DNA of 64,000 nt, taken from the NCBI GenBank assembly GCA_963977005.1, contig CAXBMQ010000023.1, positions 1 through 64,000 on the forward strand, in the 5' to 3' direction. Below are positions 7,690-17,597 of this stretch, in pieces. Source of the stretch: CAXBCP01 sp963977005. GTDB lineage: Bacteria; Pseudomonadota; Alphaproteobacteria; MPNO01; UBA830. Numbering within the stretch: the first letter of the stretch is position 1; each line of letters begins with the position of its first letter. The notes under the pieces are model-generated. The model was not told the DNA's origin, ran no database searches, and saw only the letters and a list, made by a program, of their open reading frames with translations. Both the position numbers and the translations under genes were made by a program.

Positions 7690-8289
7690 ATGTTGTCTGG
7701 CCTGCGCTATCTCTGCGGTTTGGTCTTTTGTGCGGCGCTGCTGTCGGGTGCGCCGGTGCAGGCCCAGGGCGATTCGGCGAAATACGACGCCCTGAAAGCC
7801 GGGCCTGCGGTCGGGACACAAATCCCGCATGATCTCAAAACAGTCGATCATCGGAACCAGCACCAGGACTTCAAGTCGCTCGCCCACAAGAAGGGGCTGG
7901 TGATCCTGTTCTCGCGATCGCTGGACTGGTGACCCCACTGCAAGATCCAGGCGGTCGCCTGGAACCCCCGGATCAAGGAATTTCAGGCGCTCGGCTATAA
8001 CGTCACGCTGATCACGCATGACAAACCTGCCGCGCTGAAGCGTTTTGCCGATGCCCGGAATATCGGCTACACGCTGCTGTCTGACGCAAAGGCCGAGATC
8101 ATTCCGGCCTTCGGGATTGCCAACCCGCAATTCGCCAAGGGCAGTTCGTGGTACGGGGTCGCCCTGCCGATCATCTTCGTCGTCGGCGGGGACGGAACGA
8201 TCAGGCACCGCTTCTCGATCCGGAACTACCGGGACCGCCCGGAGGTCGATACGATCCTTGACGTGCTCCGCGAAGACATCCGGGGGTAG
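7690..8289 (+). CDS. Exported thioredoxin-like selenoprotein (UxxC), TGA 7930 read as Sec
   Basis: The frame has a TGA at 7930-7932 and then continues with conserved protein to TAG at 8287. Read through, it gives 199 residues: a signal peptide (LRYLCGLVFCAALLSGAPVQAQ), a linker, then GLVILFSRSLDWUPHCKIQ with Sec81 and Cys84, followed by a full thioredoxin/AhpC-TSA fold (LGYNVTLITHD, cis-Pro region VALPIIFVVGGDGTIRHRF). Relatives have DWCxxCK at this position. The product is likely periplasmic and acts in thiol-disulfide or peroxide chemistry. Starts at 7678 or 7621 are also possible, and ribosome-binding signals are weak. selA, selB and tRNA-Sec are in the same window. Confidence 0.88.
7930..7963 (+). 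promoter_or_regulatory. Bacterial SECIS-like element, thioredoxin-like selenoprotein
   Basis: Thirteen bases after the TGA, TCCAGGC (7946-7952) pairs perfectly with GCCTGGA (7957-7963) around a GGTC loop (7953-7956). The Escherichia coli fdhF SECIS presents the same GGUC in its apical loop at about the same distance from its UGA. Confidence 0.72.
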
Positions 8290-8442
8290 GATTTGTCATG
8301 ACGGCGGCAACCGTCAGTCATTCTGCCAGTGCATAGCCACTATTCGCGATCCGGGTGGCCGAACCCGTTGTACGGCGTAGAATCAAGGCATAGCCTTTGA
8401 CACGGTCAGCCAATACGGCTGTCATTGTGAAGGGAGATCAAG

Positions 8443-9471
8443 ATGAACAACAAGCTGCTGATCGCCACCGCTGCTGCGGTCGCGATTTCCGTATCTGCGC
8501 CGGCAATCGCCGCCGATGCCGGTTATTTCAAGAACAAGACGATGAAAATCGTCATCCCCTACGGTCCGGGCGGCACCTACGACAAGTACGGCCAGGCCTT
8601 CGCCGGGTTTATCGGCAGGCACATCCCCGGCAACCCGACGGTCATCGTGCAGCATATGCCCGGCGCCGGCGGCATGAAAGCGATGGGCTGGACATATAAC
8701 GTAATGCCTAAGGACGGTCTTGGCATGCTCATGCCGGTCGACAATTCCGTCGTCACGCAACTCATGCGCCCTGACAGAGTCCGTTTCGACGTCCGCAAGT
8801 TCACGTGGCTGGGCGCCAGCAACCAGACCAACCTGGTCATGGCCGTACGGTCCGATACCGGCGTAAAAACCTGGCAGGACATGCGTGAAAAACAGTTGGT
8901 CGGCTCGTCGAGCGGACAGGATACGAGCTTTATCTTCTCCAATCTGGCCAGAGGCATGCTGGGCGCGAAAATCAAGGTGATCAGTGGCTACAAGGGTTCG
9001 TCAAAGGCGATGTTCGCGATCGAACAGGGCGAATCCCAGATGGCTGCGTATAACTGGCTCGCCTGGGGGTCGAAAGTGCCGCACTGGTTCAAGGGCGAAA
9101 AGCCGTTTGCACGCATCGTGATGCAGATGGGCATCTTCAAGGATCCCGATATCCCGCAGGATGTGCCGATGCTGTCCGAACTCGTGACCGACCCCGCCGA
9201 CAAGGCCGCTGTGGCCTTCGTCGGATCGCTCGGCATTCTCGGGCGTGGACTTGTTGTGCCGCCGGGCGTGCCGGACGACGTCGTGAAAACGCTGCGGGCG
9301 GCGTATGACGCGATGAATGCCGACCCTGCTTTCGCCGCGGAACTCACAAAGCGCAAGTTGCGGCTGATTCCGTCGAAGGGCGAGAAGATCCAGCAGGTCG
9401 TCATCGACGCGGTAAACAACGCCACGCCGTCGGTCGTGAAACACGCGTCCAGGATCATCTACGGCAAATAG
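8443..9471 (+). CDS. Tripartite tricarboxylate transporter receptor (TctC/Bug family)
   Basis: A 342-residue periplasmic solute-binding protein. The signal peptide is MNNKLLIATAAAVAISVSAPAIA, then YFKNKTMKIVIPYGPGGTYDKYGQAF, the TctC signature, with MPGAGGMKAMGWTYNV following. It would deliver a carboxylate to a TctAB permease; neither membrane subunit is nearby, which is common for this expanded family. AAGGGAG precedes the ATG. The 153 bases between the selenoprotein and this gene hold nothing recognised. Confidence 0.88.
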   Translation: MNNKLLIATAAAVAISVSAPAIAADAGYFKNKTMKIVIPYGPGGTYDKYGQAFAGFIGRHIPGNPTVIVQHMPGAGGMKAMGWTYNVMPKDGLGMLMPVDNSVVTQLMRPDRVRFDVRKFTWLGASNQTNLVMAVRSDTGVKTWQDMREKQLVGSSSGQDTSFIFSNLARGMLGAKIKVISGYKGSSKAMFAIEQGESQMAAYNWLAWGSKVPHWFKGEKPFARIVMQMGIFKDPDIPQDVPMLSELVTDPADKAAVAFVGSLGILGRGLVVPPGVPDDVVKTLRAAYDAMNADPAFAAELTKRKLRLIPSKGEKIQQVVIDAVNNATPSVVKHASRIIYGK

Positions 9472-9520
9472 CCGGACCCCGGGGCCGCCATTGTCCGTCT
9501 GCGGGATGACCTGCGGAATG

Positions 9521-11845
9521 TTAGGGCGCGGCGGCCCCGCCTGAACGCACGATATCGACAAGCGTCGCCGGTTTGACGGGATAATCGGTCAGCCGTGCGC
9601 CGAACGGTTCCAGCGCGTGCTCGACCGCCGACACGATGGCCGCGGCAGCGGGCACCGTCCCGGTCTCCCCGACACCCTTTACGCCCAGCGGGTTGAGGGG
9701 TGAAGGCGAGTTTTCGTAGACCATGTCGATATGGGGCAGTTCGGTCGCGGTCGGCATCAGGTATTCGCCGAAATTGGTCGTCAGCGGCTGGCCCTTTTCA
9801 TCATAGCCCATCCATTCATACAGCGCGTTGCCGATGCCGTGCACCACGCCGCCGGCAATCTGGCCGTCGACGATCATCGGGTTGATCAGGGTGCCGCAAT
9901 CGCTGACCACGACGTAGTTCCGGAACGATACGGCGCCGGTGCCGATATCGACCTCGACCTCGACCGCCTGCACGCCGTTGCTGTAGGTCAGCGCATCGGG
10001 CTTGAAACTGATATCGGCTTCAAGCCCGGGGTCTACGCCTTTTGGCATGGAATAGCCCGGCGCGCCTGCCGCCATTTCCGCGACCTGTTTCAGGGTCACG
10101 GACAGGTCGGCGCCCTTCACGCGCACCTTGCCGTCGGCAAGTTCCAGGTCGTCTTCCGACGCTTCCAGCAGGTGTGCAGCCATTTTGATGACCTTGGCGC
10201 GGACCTCCAGCGCCGACATGTGAACGGACGATCCGGCGGTCACCGTCTGGCGGCTGGCAAACCCGCCAAGGCCGAGCGCGATGGTCCGCGTATCGCCGGA
10301 GACAACCTCGATTTCGTCGATCGGCACGCCGAGCTGTTCGGACGTCACCTGGGCCAGCATGGTTTTCAGCCCCTGCCCCATGGCCAGTGCGCCGGTAAAC
10401 ACCCGCACCTTGCCGGACCGTTCGATCCGCACCGCGCCGGATTCGAACGGGCCGCGCCCGGTGCCTTTCAGGCTGTTGGCGAGACCAATTCCCAAATAGC
10501 GCCCCTCGGCACGGGCCGTCGCCTGACGGGCCGCAAAGCCGGCATAGTCGATACGCTCCAGGGCGATCCGCTGGCATTTGCGGAAATCGCCGCTATCGGC
10601 CTGAACCGGCGATCCGGCTCGGGTGTTCAGCGGCGTCTCGTAGGGCATTTTCTCGACCGGGATCAGGTTGCGGTCGCGGATCTCCGCGCGGTCGATACCC
10701 AGCCCCTGCGCCGCCCGGTCGAGCAGGCGTTCCATCGTGTAATTGCCTTCGGGATATCCGGCCCCCCGGACCGGGGCCGCCGCCACGGCATTGGTCTCGA
10801 CCACATGCACGTCGATATCGTAATGGGGCACGATGTAGGGTCCGGGGACGCCGGTCGACGCGTTATAAGCCATGTTCACGCCCTGCGGGGTGTAGGCGCC
10901 CTGATCGCTGAGCATGGAACCGCGCACGCCGAGGATGCGCCCCTCGCCATCGGTAGCGAGCTCCATCGTCCAGTCCTGTTCGCGTTCCTGAATGGCGGCG
11001 ACGAAATGTTCGCGCCGGTCCTCGATCCATTTGACCGGCGTATCGAGCAGCTTCGCGGCCAGCGCGACCGCGATCTCCTCGCTATAGGCGATGTATTTCG
11101 ATCCGAACCCGCCGCCGACATCGGGTGCTACGACACGCAAATGGCCCTCGTCCATATCGAACAGCCGGACCATGGCCGAGCGGACTTCATGCGACATCTG
11201 GGTCGACGACCAGAGCGTGATCGCGTCGTCCAGCGCATCGTAGCGCGCCACGGCGCCGCGCCCCTCGATCGGATGTGCCGCCCCCCGATGCTGGACAAGC
11301 CGCTCCCGGAAAACATGCGCTGCGCCGGCAAATACGCTATCGGTATCGCCGTAGGATTGCTGGAAACGCACCAGCACGTTGTCGGTTGTGTTCCGGTGGA
11401 CCAGCGGGGCATCGGCGGCAAAGGCGGCGGCACAGCCTGCGACGGACGGCAGGGGCTCGTAATCCACCTCGACCAGTACAGCGGCATCTTCAGCCTGGTA
11501 GCGGGTATCCGCGATAACCAGCGCGACCACCTCGCCGACATGGCAGACCTCTTCACCGGCAAGCAACCAGGGCGTCACGTCCGGCCCAAAATCCTTTGAC
11601 GGGAACTGCAGCGGCAGACGGCCTTCGACAATATGCGGCAGGAAATCGGCCAGGGTGTAGACCGCGCGGACGCCCGGCGCGGACATCGCGGCCTGAGTAT
11701 CGATTGATTTTATCAGGGCATGCGGATGCGGACTGCGCACAAAAGCGGCCTGTAACAGGCCTGCAAAATGAATGTCGTCGACGAACCTGCCCTCACCGCG
11801 CAGCAGGGCCGGGTCTTCGATACGCTTCAGGCTTTCCCCGATCAC
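9521..11845 (-). CDS. Molybdenum hydroxylase large subunit, CoxL/xanthine dehydrogenase type, orphan
   Basis: A 774-residue molybdopterin-binding subunit. The N-terminal aldehyde-oxidase a/b hammerhead region starts IGESLKRIEDPALLRGEGRFVDDIHF; the Mo-cofactor domains show APDVGGGFGSKY, PVRGAGYPEGNYTMERLLD and the catalytic glutamate in GVKGVGETGTVPAAAAI. It would hydroxylate an aromatic or aldehyde carbon using water. No CoxM (FAD) or CoxS (2Fe-2S) partner is adjacent, unlike the complete set at 28-32 kb. The start appears to be GTG, since no in-frame ATG precedes it before a stop; the ribosome site is weak. Confidence 0.86.
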   Translation of the reverse strand: MIGESLKRIEDPALLRGEGRFVDDIHFAGLLQAAFVRSPHPHALIKSIDTQAAMSAPGVRAVYTLADFLPHIVEGRLPLQFPSKDFGPDVTPWLLAGEEVCHVGEVVALVIADTRYQAEDAAVLVEVDYEPLPSVAGCAAAFAADAPLVHRNTTDNVLVRFQQSYGDTDSVFAGAAHVFRERLVQHRGAAHPIEGRGAVARYDALDDAITLWSSTQMSHEVRSAMVRLFDMDEGHLRVVAPDVGGGFGSKYIAYSEEIAVALAAKLLDTPVKWIEDRREHFVAAIQEREQDWTMELATDGEGRILGVRGSMLSDQGAYTPQGVNMAYNASTGVPGPYIVPHYDIDVHVVETNAVAAAPVRGAGYPEGNYTMERLLDRAAQGLGIDRAEIRDRNLIPVEKMPYETPLNTRAGSPVQADSGDFRKCQRIALERIDYAGFAARQATARAEGRYLGIGLANSLKGTGRGPFESGAVRIERSGKVRVFTGALAMGQGLKTMLAQVTSEQLGVPIDEIEVVSGDTRTIALGLGGFASRQTVTAGSSVHMSALEVRAKVIKMAAHLLEASEDDLELADGKVRVKGADLSVTLKQVAEMAAGAPGYSMPKGVDPGLEADISFKPDALTYSNGVQAVEVEVDIGTGAVSFRNYVVVSDCGTLINPMIVDGQIAGGVVHGIGNALYEWMGYDEKGQPLTTNFGEYLMPTATELPHIDMVYENSPSPLNPLGVKGVGETGTVPAAAAIVSAVEHALEPFGARLTDYPVKPATLVDIVRSGGAAAP

Positions 11846-11938
11846 CCGGATACCCCCGATTTGTTTCTCAAAAATCTAGCACAGCGGAGCCGTCTGCCCC
11901 ATAAAGGGTTTTCGACGACGTATGGAAAGAAAGCAAAA

Positions 11939-12406
11939 ATGAACATCATCTCACTGAAACAGGCAGATATCATTATCGATGCCATCTTCGAAAAGAGCCG
12001 CGAGCTGAATCTGCGCCCCATGACCGCGGTCGTGGTCGAGCCCGGTAACGTGGTCAAGGCCTTCAAAAAGGAGGATCACGCCTCGGCGCTGCGCCTCGAG
12101 ATGGCACTGGGCAAGACATATGCGGCCCTTGCGCTCGGCCGGTCCTCCAGCCTTGTCCAGGTGCGCGCACAGGAACGCCCGTATTTCATGAAGTTCATCG
12201 ACGATGCGTCCGAGAAACAGGTCTTTGCCGAGGGCGGCGGGCGGTTGATCCGCAACGAGGCCGGAGAAGTGATCGGCGCGGTCGGGGTGACCGGCGACCG
12301 CCAGGATGTCGACGAAGACATGGCCGCCCACGGCATTCACGCGGCCGGACTGAAAACCGACGAAGACTGCGCCGATATGGGCCAGCTGGTGCGGCTGGAT
12401 AACTGA
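11939..12406 (+). CDS. GlcG/HbpS family heme-binding-like protein
   Basis: A 155-residue single-domain protein of the DUF336 family: ISLKQADIIIDAIFEKSRELNLRPMTAVVVEPGNVVKAFKKEDHAS, then AALALGRSS, and IGAVGVTGDRQDVDEDMAAHGIHAAG. Family members bind heme or corrinoid or occur in glycolate and ring-degradation operons. It is divergent from the orphan molybdenum hydroxylase gene (93 bases apart). It has no signal peptide. A weak GGAAAG precedes the ATG. Confidence 0.82.
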   Translation: MNIISLKQADIIIDAIFEKSRELNLRPMTAVVVEPGNVVKAFKKEDHASALRLEMALGKTYAALALGRSSSLVQVRAQERPYFMKFIDDASEKQVFAEGGGRLIRNEAGEVIGAVGVTGDRQDVDEDMAAHGIHAAGLKTDEDCADMGQLVRLDN

Positions 12407-12426
12407 CCGCCACATCTGTGGCGGTC
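12405..12426. terminator. Ten-base-pair hairpin between convergent genes
   Basis: GACCGCCACA and TGTGGCGGTC form a perfect stem starting within the TGA of the GlcG-like gene. There is no T-run. It could stop transcription in both directions between this gene and fahA. Confidence 0.45.
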
Positions 12427-12450
12427 ATCCCCGGGCCTGGACCCGGGGAT
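12423..12450. repeat. GTCATCC-type palindrome, copy 2
   Basis: ATCCCCGGG and CCCGGGGAT (12427-12435, 12442-12450) pair around CCTGGA, preceded by GGTC. This form, GTCATCCCCGGG then a palindromic return, is typical of dispersed palindromic elements in alphaproteobacterial intergenic regions. Confidence 0.6.
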
Positions 12451-12488
12451 CCACATGCACCCCGTCAGGCCCCAACGACAGGCCTGGC

Positions 12489-13811
12489 TCAAGCCCCTTC
12501 GATCACCGCGCGGCACTCGCCGAATCCGATCCCGCGGGCGCCGTCGCGCTCGCACCAGGCGCGCATGATCAGCTCGTCGCCGTCGCCGAGGAACTTGCGT
12601 TCCTCGCCGGTCGGCAGCGTGATCGGGTTGGCACCGCGTTTGGTGATCTCGAGGATCGAGCCGAGCGCATCTTCCGTCTCCCCCGAAATCGTACCGGTGC
12701 CCATCATGTCGCCGGGACGCAGGTTGCAGCCGTTCGACGTGTGATGAGTCAGCATCTGGAAAATCGTCCAGTACAGGTTCTGCATGTTGGTGACGGCCAG
12801 GACCTCCGGCGGGATATCCTCGGCGCGCATCTTCTCGGACGCGATGGATACCTCTATCTGCACGTCGAACCCGCCCTCGGCCTCGTTCACCTCCGATGAC
12901 AGATAGGGGAGCGGCGCCGGATCGCCGTCCGGGCGCGTGTACGCACCGATGCGAAACGGCGCCAGCGCTTCCATCGTGACAATCCAGGGCGAGACATGGC
13001 TCGCGAAGCTTTTGGCCAGGAACGGCCCGAGCGGCTGGTATTCCCAGGCCTGGATGTCCCGTGCCGACCAGTCGTTCAGGATGCTGAGCCCGAAAATGTG
13101 ATCCTCGGCTTCGCCGATCGATACCGGCTGTCCCAGCGGGTTTCCCGGCCCGACATAAAACGCGATCTCGGTTTCGTAATCGAACGCCATGGACGGCCCG
13201 AAGGACGGCGCATCGGCATCCGGCGCCTTTGTCTGGCCGACGGGGCGCTTGCACGTCTCGCCGCTGACGACGATCGACGATGCGCGCCCGTGATAGGCAA
13301 TCGGGATATGCTTGTAGTTCGGCATCAGCGGGTTATCGGGGCGCAGCATCTTGCCGACATTCGTCGCGTGGAAAATCGAGGCATAGAAATCCGTGTAGTC
13401 GCCGATCTGGGCCGGCAGGCGCATGGCCACGTCGGCCTGCGCGACGAGAATTTCACCGGCCAGGGCTTCCGCCGCTTCGCCTTCCTCGGTGTCGTAGCGC
13501 AGCGCTTTGGATGCCGCCGCCCGCAGGGCGGACCAGTGCCGCCCCCCCAGTGCCATCAATCCGTTCAGCGTCTCGCCCGCGCACGCACCCGCCGCATCGT
13601 CCGCCGCACCGCCGATGACGCCCTTGGCGCGCGCCGCGGTCACATCGAGGATCATGTCGCCGATCGCGATGCCGACCTTCCCCTTGCCGGTCTGCGGATC
13701 GGTATAGACACCGAAGGGCAGGTTCTGGACGGGAAAATCGGCGCCCGGTTCGTTGGCGCTGTCGACCCAGCTTGTCAGGGCCGCATCGTGCGTTTCGTTC
13801 AGCTTTGGCAT
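12489..13811 (-). CDS. fahA: Fumarylacetoacetase
   Basis: A 440-residue protein of the usual FAH length that hydrolyses fumarylacetoacetate to fumarate and acetoacetate, the last step of tyrosine/homogentisate breakdown. It has the N-terminal FAH domain (LPFGVYT, GDMILD), then DYTDFYASIFHATNVGKMLRPDNPLMPNYKHIPIAYHGR with catalytic His and metal ligands, YETEIAFYVG, NDWSARDIQAWEYQPLGPF and MTHHTSNGCNLRPGDMMGTGTISG. The ATG at 13811 (MPKLNET) is chosen over an upstream start. It lies two bases downstream of hmgA. Maleylacetoacetate isomerase is not in the window. Confidence 0.96.
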   Translation of the reverse strand: MPKLNETHDAALTSWVDSANEPGADFPVQNLPFGVYTDPQTGKGKVGIAIGDMILDVTAARAKGVIGGAADDAAGACAGETLNGLMALGGRHWSALRAAASKALRYDTEEGEAAEALAGEILVAQADVAMRLPAQIGDYTDFYASIFHATNVGKMLRPDNPLMPNYKHIPIAYHGRASSIVVSGETCKRPVGQTKAPDADAPSFGPSMAFDYETEIAFYVGPGNPLGQPVSIGEAEDHIFGLSILNDWSARDIQAWEYQPLGPFLAKSFASHVSPWIVTMEALAPFRIGAYTRPDGDPAPLPYLSSEVNEAEGGFDVQIEVSIASEKMRAEDIPPEVLAVTNMQNLYWTIFQMLTHHTSNGCNLRPGDMMGTGTISGETEDALGSILEITKRGANPITLPTGEERKFLGDGDELIMRAWCERDGARGIGFGECRAVIEGA

Positions 13812-13813
13812 TG

Positions 13814-15124
13814 TTATTTCTTTCCGTTGAAATTCTTTTTGAGTCCCTGCCAGCAATCCTGGTAGCCGGCCTGAATCTGCGGGCTGTTCGCCGCCCAGTC
13901 GGTCAGTTTGATCGGATAGCGGGTCTCGAACATGAAGGCCATGGTCGCGCCGAGGAATTCGGGCTTCAGCTCGGCATTCGTCGCCTTTTCATAGGCGCCG
14001 TCATCGGGCCCGTGCGGCGACATCATGTTGTGCAGGCTCGCCCCGCCCGGCACGAAGCCCTCGGGCTTGGCGTCGTACTGCCCGAGGATCAGCCCCATGA
14101 ATTCGCTCATGATATTGCGGTGATACCAGGGCGGACGGAACGTGTGCTCGCCGACCAGCCAGCGCGGCGGGAAGATGACGAAATCGACATTGGCGAGCCC
14201 CGCCGGCCCCGACGGCGATGTCAGCACCGTGAAAATCGACGGGTCGGGATGATCGAAGCTGATCGAGCCGACGGCCATGAAGTTCGCGAGATCGTATTTG
14301 TACGGGCCCAGATTGCCATGCCAGGCGACCACATCGAGCGGCGAATGGCCGATCGGCGCGGACCAGAGGTTGCCGCCGAACTTGGTCACCAGTTCGAAAT
14401 CGCCCTCGATATCCTCGAACGATGCCACCGGCGAGAGAAAATCCCGCGCATTTGCCAGGCCGTTGGACCCGATCGGCCCCAGGTCGGGCAGGCGCAGCGC
14501 GGCGCCGTAGTTTTCGCAGACATAACCGCGCGACGGTCCGTCCGGCAGGTCGGCGCGGAACTTGATGCCGCGCGGCACCACGATAATCTCGTTCGGCGCG
14601 GCTTCGAGAACGCCCATTTCGGTCACCAGCCGCAACCGTCCCTGTTGCGGCACGAACAGCATTTCGCCGTCGGCATTGTAGAAATACCGGCCGTCCATCG
14701 ATGCGTTCGCCGTGTAAATATGGATGCCGATACCGGACTGCGCATTGGCATCGCCATTCCCCCCGAGGGTGATCATGCCATCGATCAGGTCGGTTTTTTC
14801 GTCCGGTAGCGGCGTCGGGTCCCAGCGCATCTGTTGCGGCGTGAGTACGCCTTCGTCGAAGGGCGGTGTGCGCAGCCTGCCATTGTCGACCTGCCGGAAT
14901 GCCCCGTGAACCGCCGACGGCCGCATCCGGTACACCCATGTGCGCAGGTTTTCGGCGCGCGGCTGGGTAAACGCCGTGCCGCTGACCAGTTCGGCATACA
15001 GGCCGTAAGGCGCGCGCTGGGGCGAGTTCTGACCTTCCGGCAGGGCGCCCGGCAGCGCTTCGGTCGCGAATTCATTGCCAAAGCCGGATTGGTAGTCGAG
15101 CTTGGTGGTGGTGACGGTATCCAT
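13814..15124 (-). CDS. hmgA: Homogentisate 1,2-dioxygenase
   Basis: A 436-residue Fe(II) ring-cleavage dioxygenase that opens homogentisate to maleylacetoacetate. It begins YQSGFGNEFATEALPGALPEGQNSPQRAPYGLYAELVSGTAFT, the diagnostic HGO N-terminus. The cupin iron site is in FRPPWYHRNIMSEFMGLI and MSPHGPDD. AGGAGG precedes the ATG at 15124 by seven bases. It forms an operon with fahA. Confidence 0.97.
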   Translation of the reverse strand: MDTVTTTKLDYQSGFGNEFATEALPGALPEGQNSPQRAPYGLYAELVSGTAFTQPRAENLRTWVYRMRPSAVHGAFRQVDNGRLRTPPFDEGVLTPQQMRWDPTPLPDEKTDLIDGMITLGGNGDANAQSGIGIHIYTANASMDGRYFYNADGEMLFVPQQGRLRLVTEMGVLEAAPNEIIVVPRGIKFRADLPDGPSRGYVCENYGAALRLPDLGPIGSNGLANARDFLSPVASFEDIEGDFELVTKFGGNLWSAPIGHSPLDVVAWHGNLGPYKYDLANFMAVGSISFDHPDPSIFTVLTSPSGPAGLANVDFVIFPPRWLVGEHTFRPPWYHRNIMSEFMGLILGQYDAKPEGFVPGGASLHNMMSPHGPDDGAYEKATNAELKPEFLGATMAFMFETRYPIKLTDWAANSPQIQAGYQDCWQGLKKNFNGKK

Positions 15125-15277
15125 GTCGCGGCCTCCTGATCGGTCCCGATGCAATGTCATGTTAACCCGCGTCGGGTCACATTGCGATATGCAACGGATG
15201 CTGGAATTCCCTGCGGACGCGCTTATATTGCCTGTCATCCCGCCGGACGGTGCGGGCCCTTATTTCTGGACACAGCC

Positions 15278-16882
<1,605 letters not shown>

Positions 16883-16898
16883 GCCCGGTTGGGCCGGA

Positions 16899-17597
16899 CT
16901 ACTTCGCGCCGGCTGCCTTCAGAATCCGGACCATTTCATCATAGCCGTGACGCCGCGCCAGTTGCAGCGGCGTTACCCCGTTGCCGTCGGCGATATTCAC
17001 ATCCGCACCCGCCTCGACCAGCGCTGTCAGGCACGCAACATGGTTCGGTCCGCCATCGCCCAACACGATGGATTCGATCAGCGCCGTCCAGTTCAGGTTG
17101 TTTACGTGATCGAGCGGCGCACCGGCGGCAATCAGCGTTTTGACCACCCCGACATGCCCGAGATGAGCGGCCGCGATCAGCGCCGTGCCGTCATAGGGGC
17201 TGGTTGTCTGTCCGGGTTTGGCGCCTGCTGACAGCACCAGTTCGAGGATGCCGACGTCATCGGCGACCGACGCGATGGTGACGACGTCGTAACGGTCGCG
17301 ATCCAGTGCATCGAGATCGGCGCCGGCGGCAACAAGCGCCTTTGCCGCATCGACCTGCTGCGCATAAGCCGCGACCATCAGAGGTGTCCGGCCATAGGCG
17401 TCACGCGCGTCCAGCAGGGTTTTGTCCTTCCCGGCCTGACGGATCGCCGCAATATCGCCGGTCGCCGCCGCCCTGTGCAGCCCCGTATAGGCGGCAAGTT
17501 CAGCCTCGCTCGGCGCAACCTGAGCGGGCGCGGCAGCGGCGCCGACGCCAAAATAGATGGCGAACGCCGCAAGGAGATGTCGGAGTCCGGCTGTCAT
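16899..17597 (-). CDS. Exported ankyrin-repeat protein
   Basis: A 232-residue protein with a signal peptide (LLAAFAIYFGVGAAAAPAQ) and about five ankyrin repeats, for example YGRTPLMVAAYAQQVDAAKALVAAGADLD, DGTALIAAAHLGHVGVVKTLIAAGAPLD and NGVTPLQLARRHGYDEMVRIL. It probably binds a partner protein in the periplasm. Its ATG overlaps the stop of iorB (ATGA), so it is the last gene of the ior operon. Its partner is unknown. Confidence 0.85.
   Translation of the reverse strand: MTAGLRHLLAAFAIYFGVGAAAAPAQVAPSEAELAAYTGLHRAAATGDIAAIRQAGKDKTLLDARDAYGRTPLMVAAYAQQVDAAKALVAAGADLDALDRDRYDVVTIASVADDVGILELVLSAGAKPGQTTSPYDGTALIAAAHLGHVGVVKTLIAAGAPLDHVNNLNWTALIESIVLGDGGPNHVACLTALVEAGADVNIADGNGVTPLQLARRHGYDEMVRILKAAGAK

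Noticed and set aside
7690..7932. TGA at 7930 as the true end of a short protein, or a nonsense mutation
   Set aside because: Conserved redoxin sequence continues in frame to 8289, a SECIS-like hairpin follows, and Sec machinery is in the same window.
9731..11599. 622-codon plus-strand frame opposite the molybdenum hydroxylase gene
   Set aside because: Its translation is Arg/His/Gly-rich with no family pattern; it is an antisense shadow of a recognised gene in GC-rich DNA.
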